Assembly (NCBI GenBank): GCA_964612675.1
Contig: CAZTDD010000202.1
Coordinates: forward strand, 1 to 7,140
Length of the DNA stretch: 7,140 nucleotides
DNA from: CAZTDD01 sp964612675
GTDB taxonomy: Bacteria; Hinthialibacterota; Hinthialibacteria; Hinthialibacterales; JAKPRU01
Reading direction: 5' to 3'
Within the stretch, counting starts at the first letter, position 1; each line of letters starts with the position of its first letter. Below, in pieces: positions 6,954 to 7,140 of the stretch. A program made the translations under genes and the position numbers. Below the pieces are notes generated by a model. It was not told the DNA's origin and did not search any database. It saw only the letters and a list, made by a program, of their open reading frames with translations.

Positions 6954-7036
6954 GCGGTGACACGGCCTACAGCTGGGACATGACCGATCTGGTCACGGCT
7001 CTGGAGGATGCGGAGCTGTACAACCAGAAGGAGTAG
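6891..7036 (+). pseudogene. Remnant of a WD40-repeat protein C-terminus, frameshifted and fused to the upstream gene
   Basis: The frame ending at the TAG at 7034-7036 reads PDGKRLVTVSGDTAYSWDM, the end of a bacterial WD40 blade, followed by TDLVTALEDAELYNQKE, a typical short tail after the last blade. The first half of the same blade, NGTVVSSTAF, is found in the other frame, as the last in-frame codons of the GT-C-like gene (6894-6923). Restoring one base at about 6923-6925 would join them as TAF(S/P)PDGKRL, so a single-base deletion is the simplest explanation. Only one blade is left, whereas functional WD40 propellers have several. No ribosome binding site or suitable start precedes the downstream frame. 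It is therefore a gene fragment, probably left by recombination with a WD40 gene whose body is absent here. A sequencing error at one base could mimic the frameshift, but not the truncation to one blade. Confidence 0.65.
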
Positions 7037-7041
7037 CGTTC

Positions 7042-7086
7042 GGTTTTTGGAGTGCGGTGGCCCCGACACCACTTTGGATTTTTGGA
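7042..7086. repeat. Short repeat-rich hairpin element downstream of the WD40 remnant
   Basis: Three copies of TTTGGA occur at 7046-7051, 7073-7078 and 7081-7086; the first and third extend to TTTTTGGA. Between the first two, GGTG at 7056-7059 pairs with CACC at 7067-7070 and AGT at 7051-7053 pairs with ACT at 7071-7073, leaving a GC bulge and a 7-base loop (GCCCCGA). The layout resembles small dispersed intergenic palindromic elements (REP-like), but I cannot name a family and only one unit is in view. It could alternatively be the terminator of the WD40 gene's original operon. The remaining bases to 7140 show no gene or site that I can support. Confidence 0.35.
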
Positions 7087-7140
7087 ACGGACCTTTCAGG
7101 TTATGCGTAGAGTCGAATAAGTTCGAAGTGGTTGATAAAA

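Noticed and set aside
7087..7140. Possible start of another gene or promoter at the right edge
   Set aside because: The ATG there runs into a stop after five codons, and no convincing -35/-10 pair is visible.

Overview
The window reads as bacterial chromosomal DNA from an organism I cannot place firmly. GC content is moderate overall. Strong AGGAGG-type ribosome binding sites precede two genes. An ECF sigma factor, several exported TPR proteins, a large GT-C-like membrane protein with TPRs, and a WD40 fragment of the bacterial FSPDGK type together suggest an uncultured or environmental lineage with a large, expanded genome (planctomycete, Lentisphaerae or Hydrogenedentes-like). That placement is inference.

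All supported genes lie on the + strand and are tightly packed, so they look like one operon. (1) Positions 1-521 hold the 3' part of an ECF sigma-70 factor; its start lies outside the window. (2) 518-2020 overlaps it by four bases (ATGA) and encodes an exported TPR-like protein. (3) 2041-3033, after a strong ribosome binding site, encodes an unrecognised N-terminally anchored protein of 330 residues with lower GC. (4) 3089-3865, also with a strong ribosome binding site, encodes an exported protein of unknown function with a possible secretin/STN-like C-terminal region. (5) 3846-4889 overlaps gene 4 by 20 bases and encodes a second exported TPR protein. (6) 4962-6953 follows a short gap containing a perfect hairpin. 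It encodes a polytopic membrane protein with the motifs of GT-C-type glycosyltransferase-like proteins (DxWWH, WANLH, VFIDxR) and a C-terminal TPR tail.

The end of gene 6 runs into a degenerate WD40 blade. The last roughly 18 residues of gene 6 and the overlapping open frame ending at 7036 together read as one WD40 C-terminus if a single missing base near 6923-6925 is restored. This looks like a recombination scar: the tail of a WD40 gene joined to the TPR gene and then frameshifted. A short repeat-rich, hairpin-forming element lies immediately downstream (7042-7086), and the last 54 bases show nothing I can call.

As a working picture, an ECF sigma factor heads a set of envelope proteins: two periplasmic TPR scaffolds, two unknown exported proteins and a membrane GT-C-like protein. 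No recognisable anti-sigma factor lies beside it. The individual domain calls for the sigma factor and the GT-C protein are solid; the joint function of the set is not known from sequence. No gene-free stretch exceeds about 110 bases, and I saw no tRNA, rRNA, CRISPR array, transposase or replication origin.
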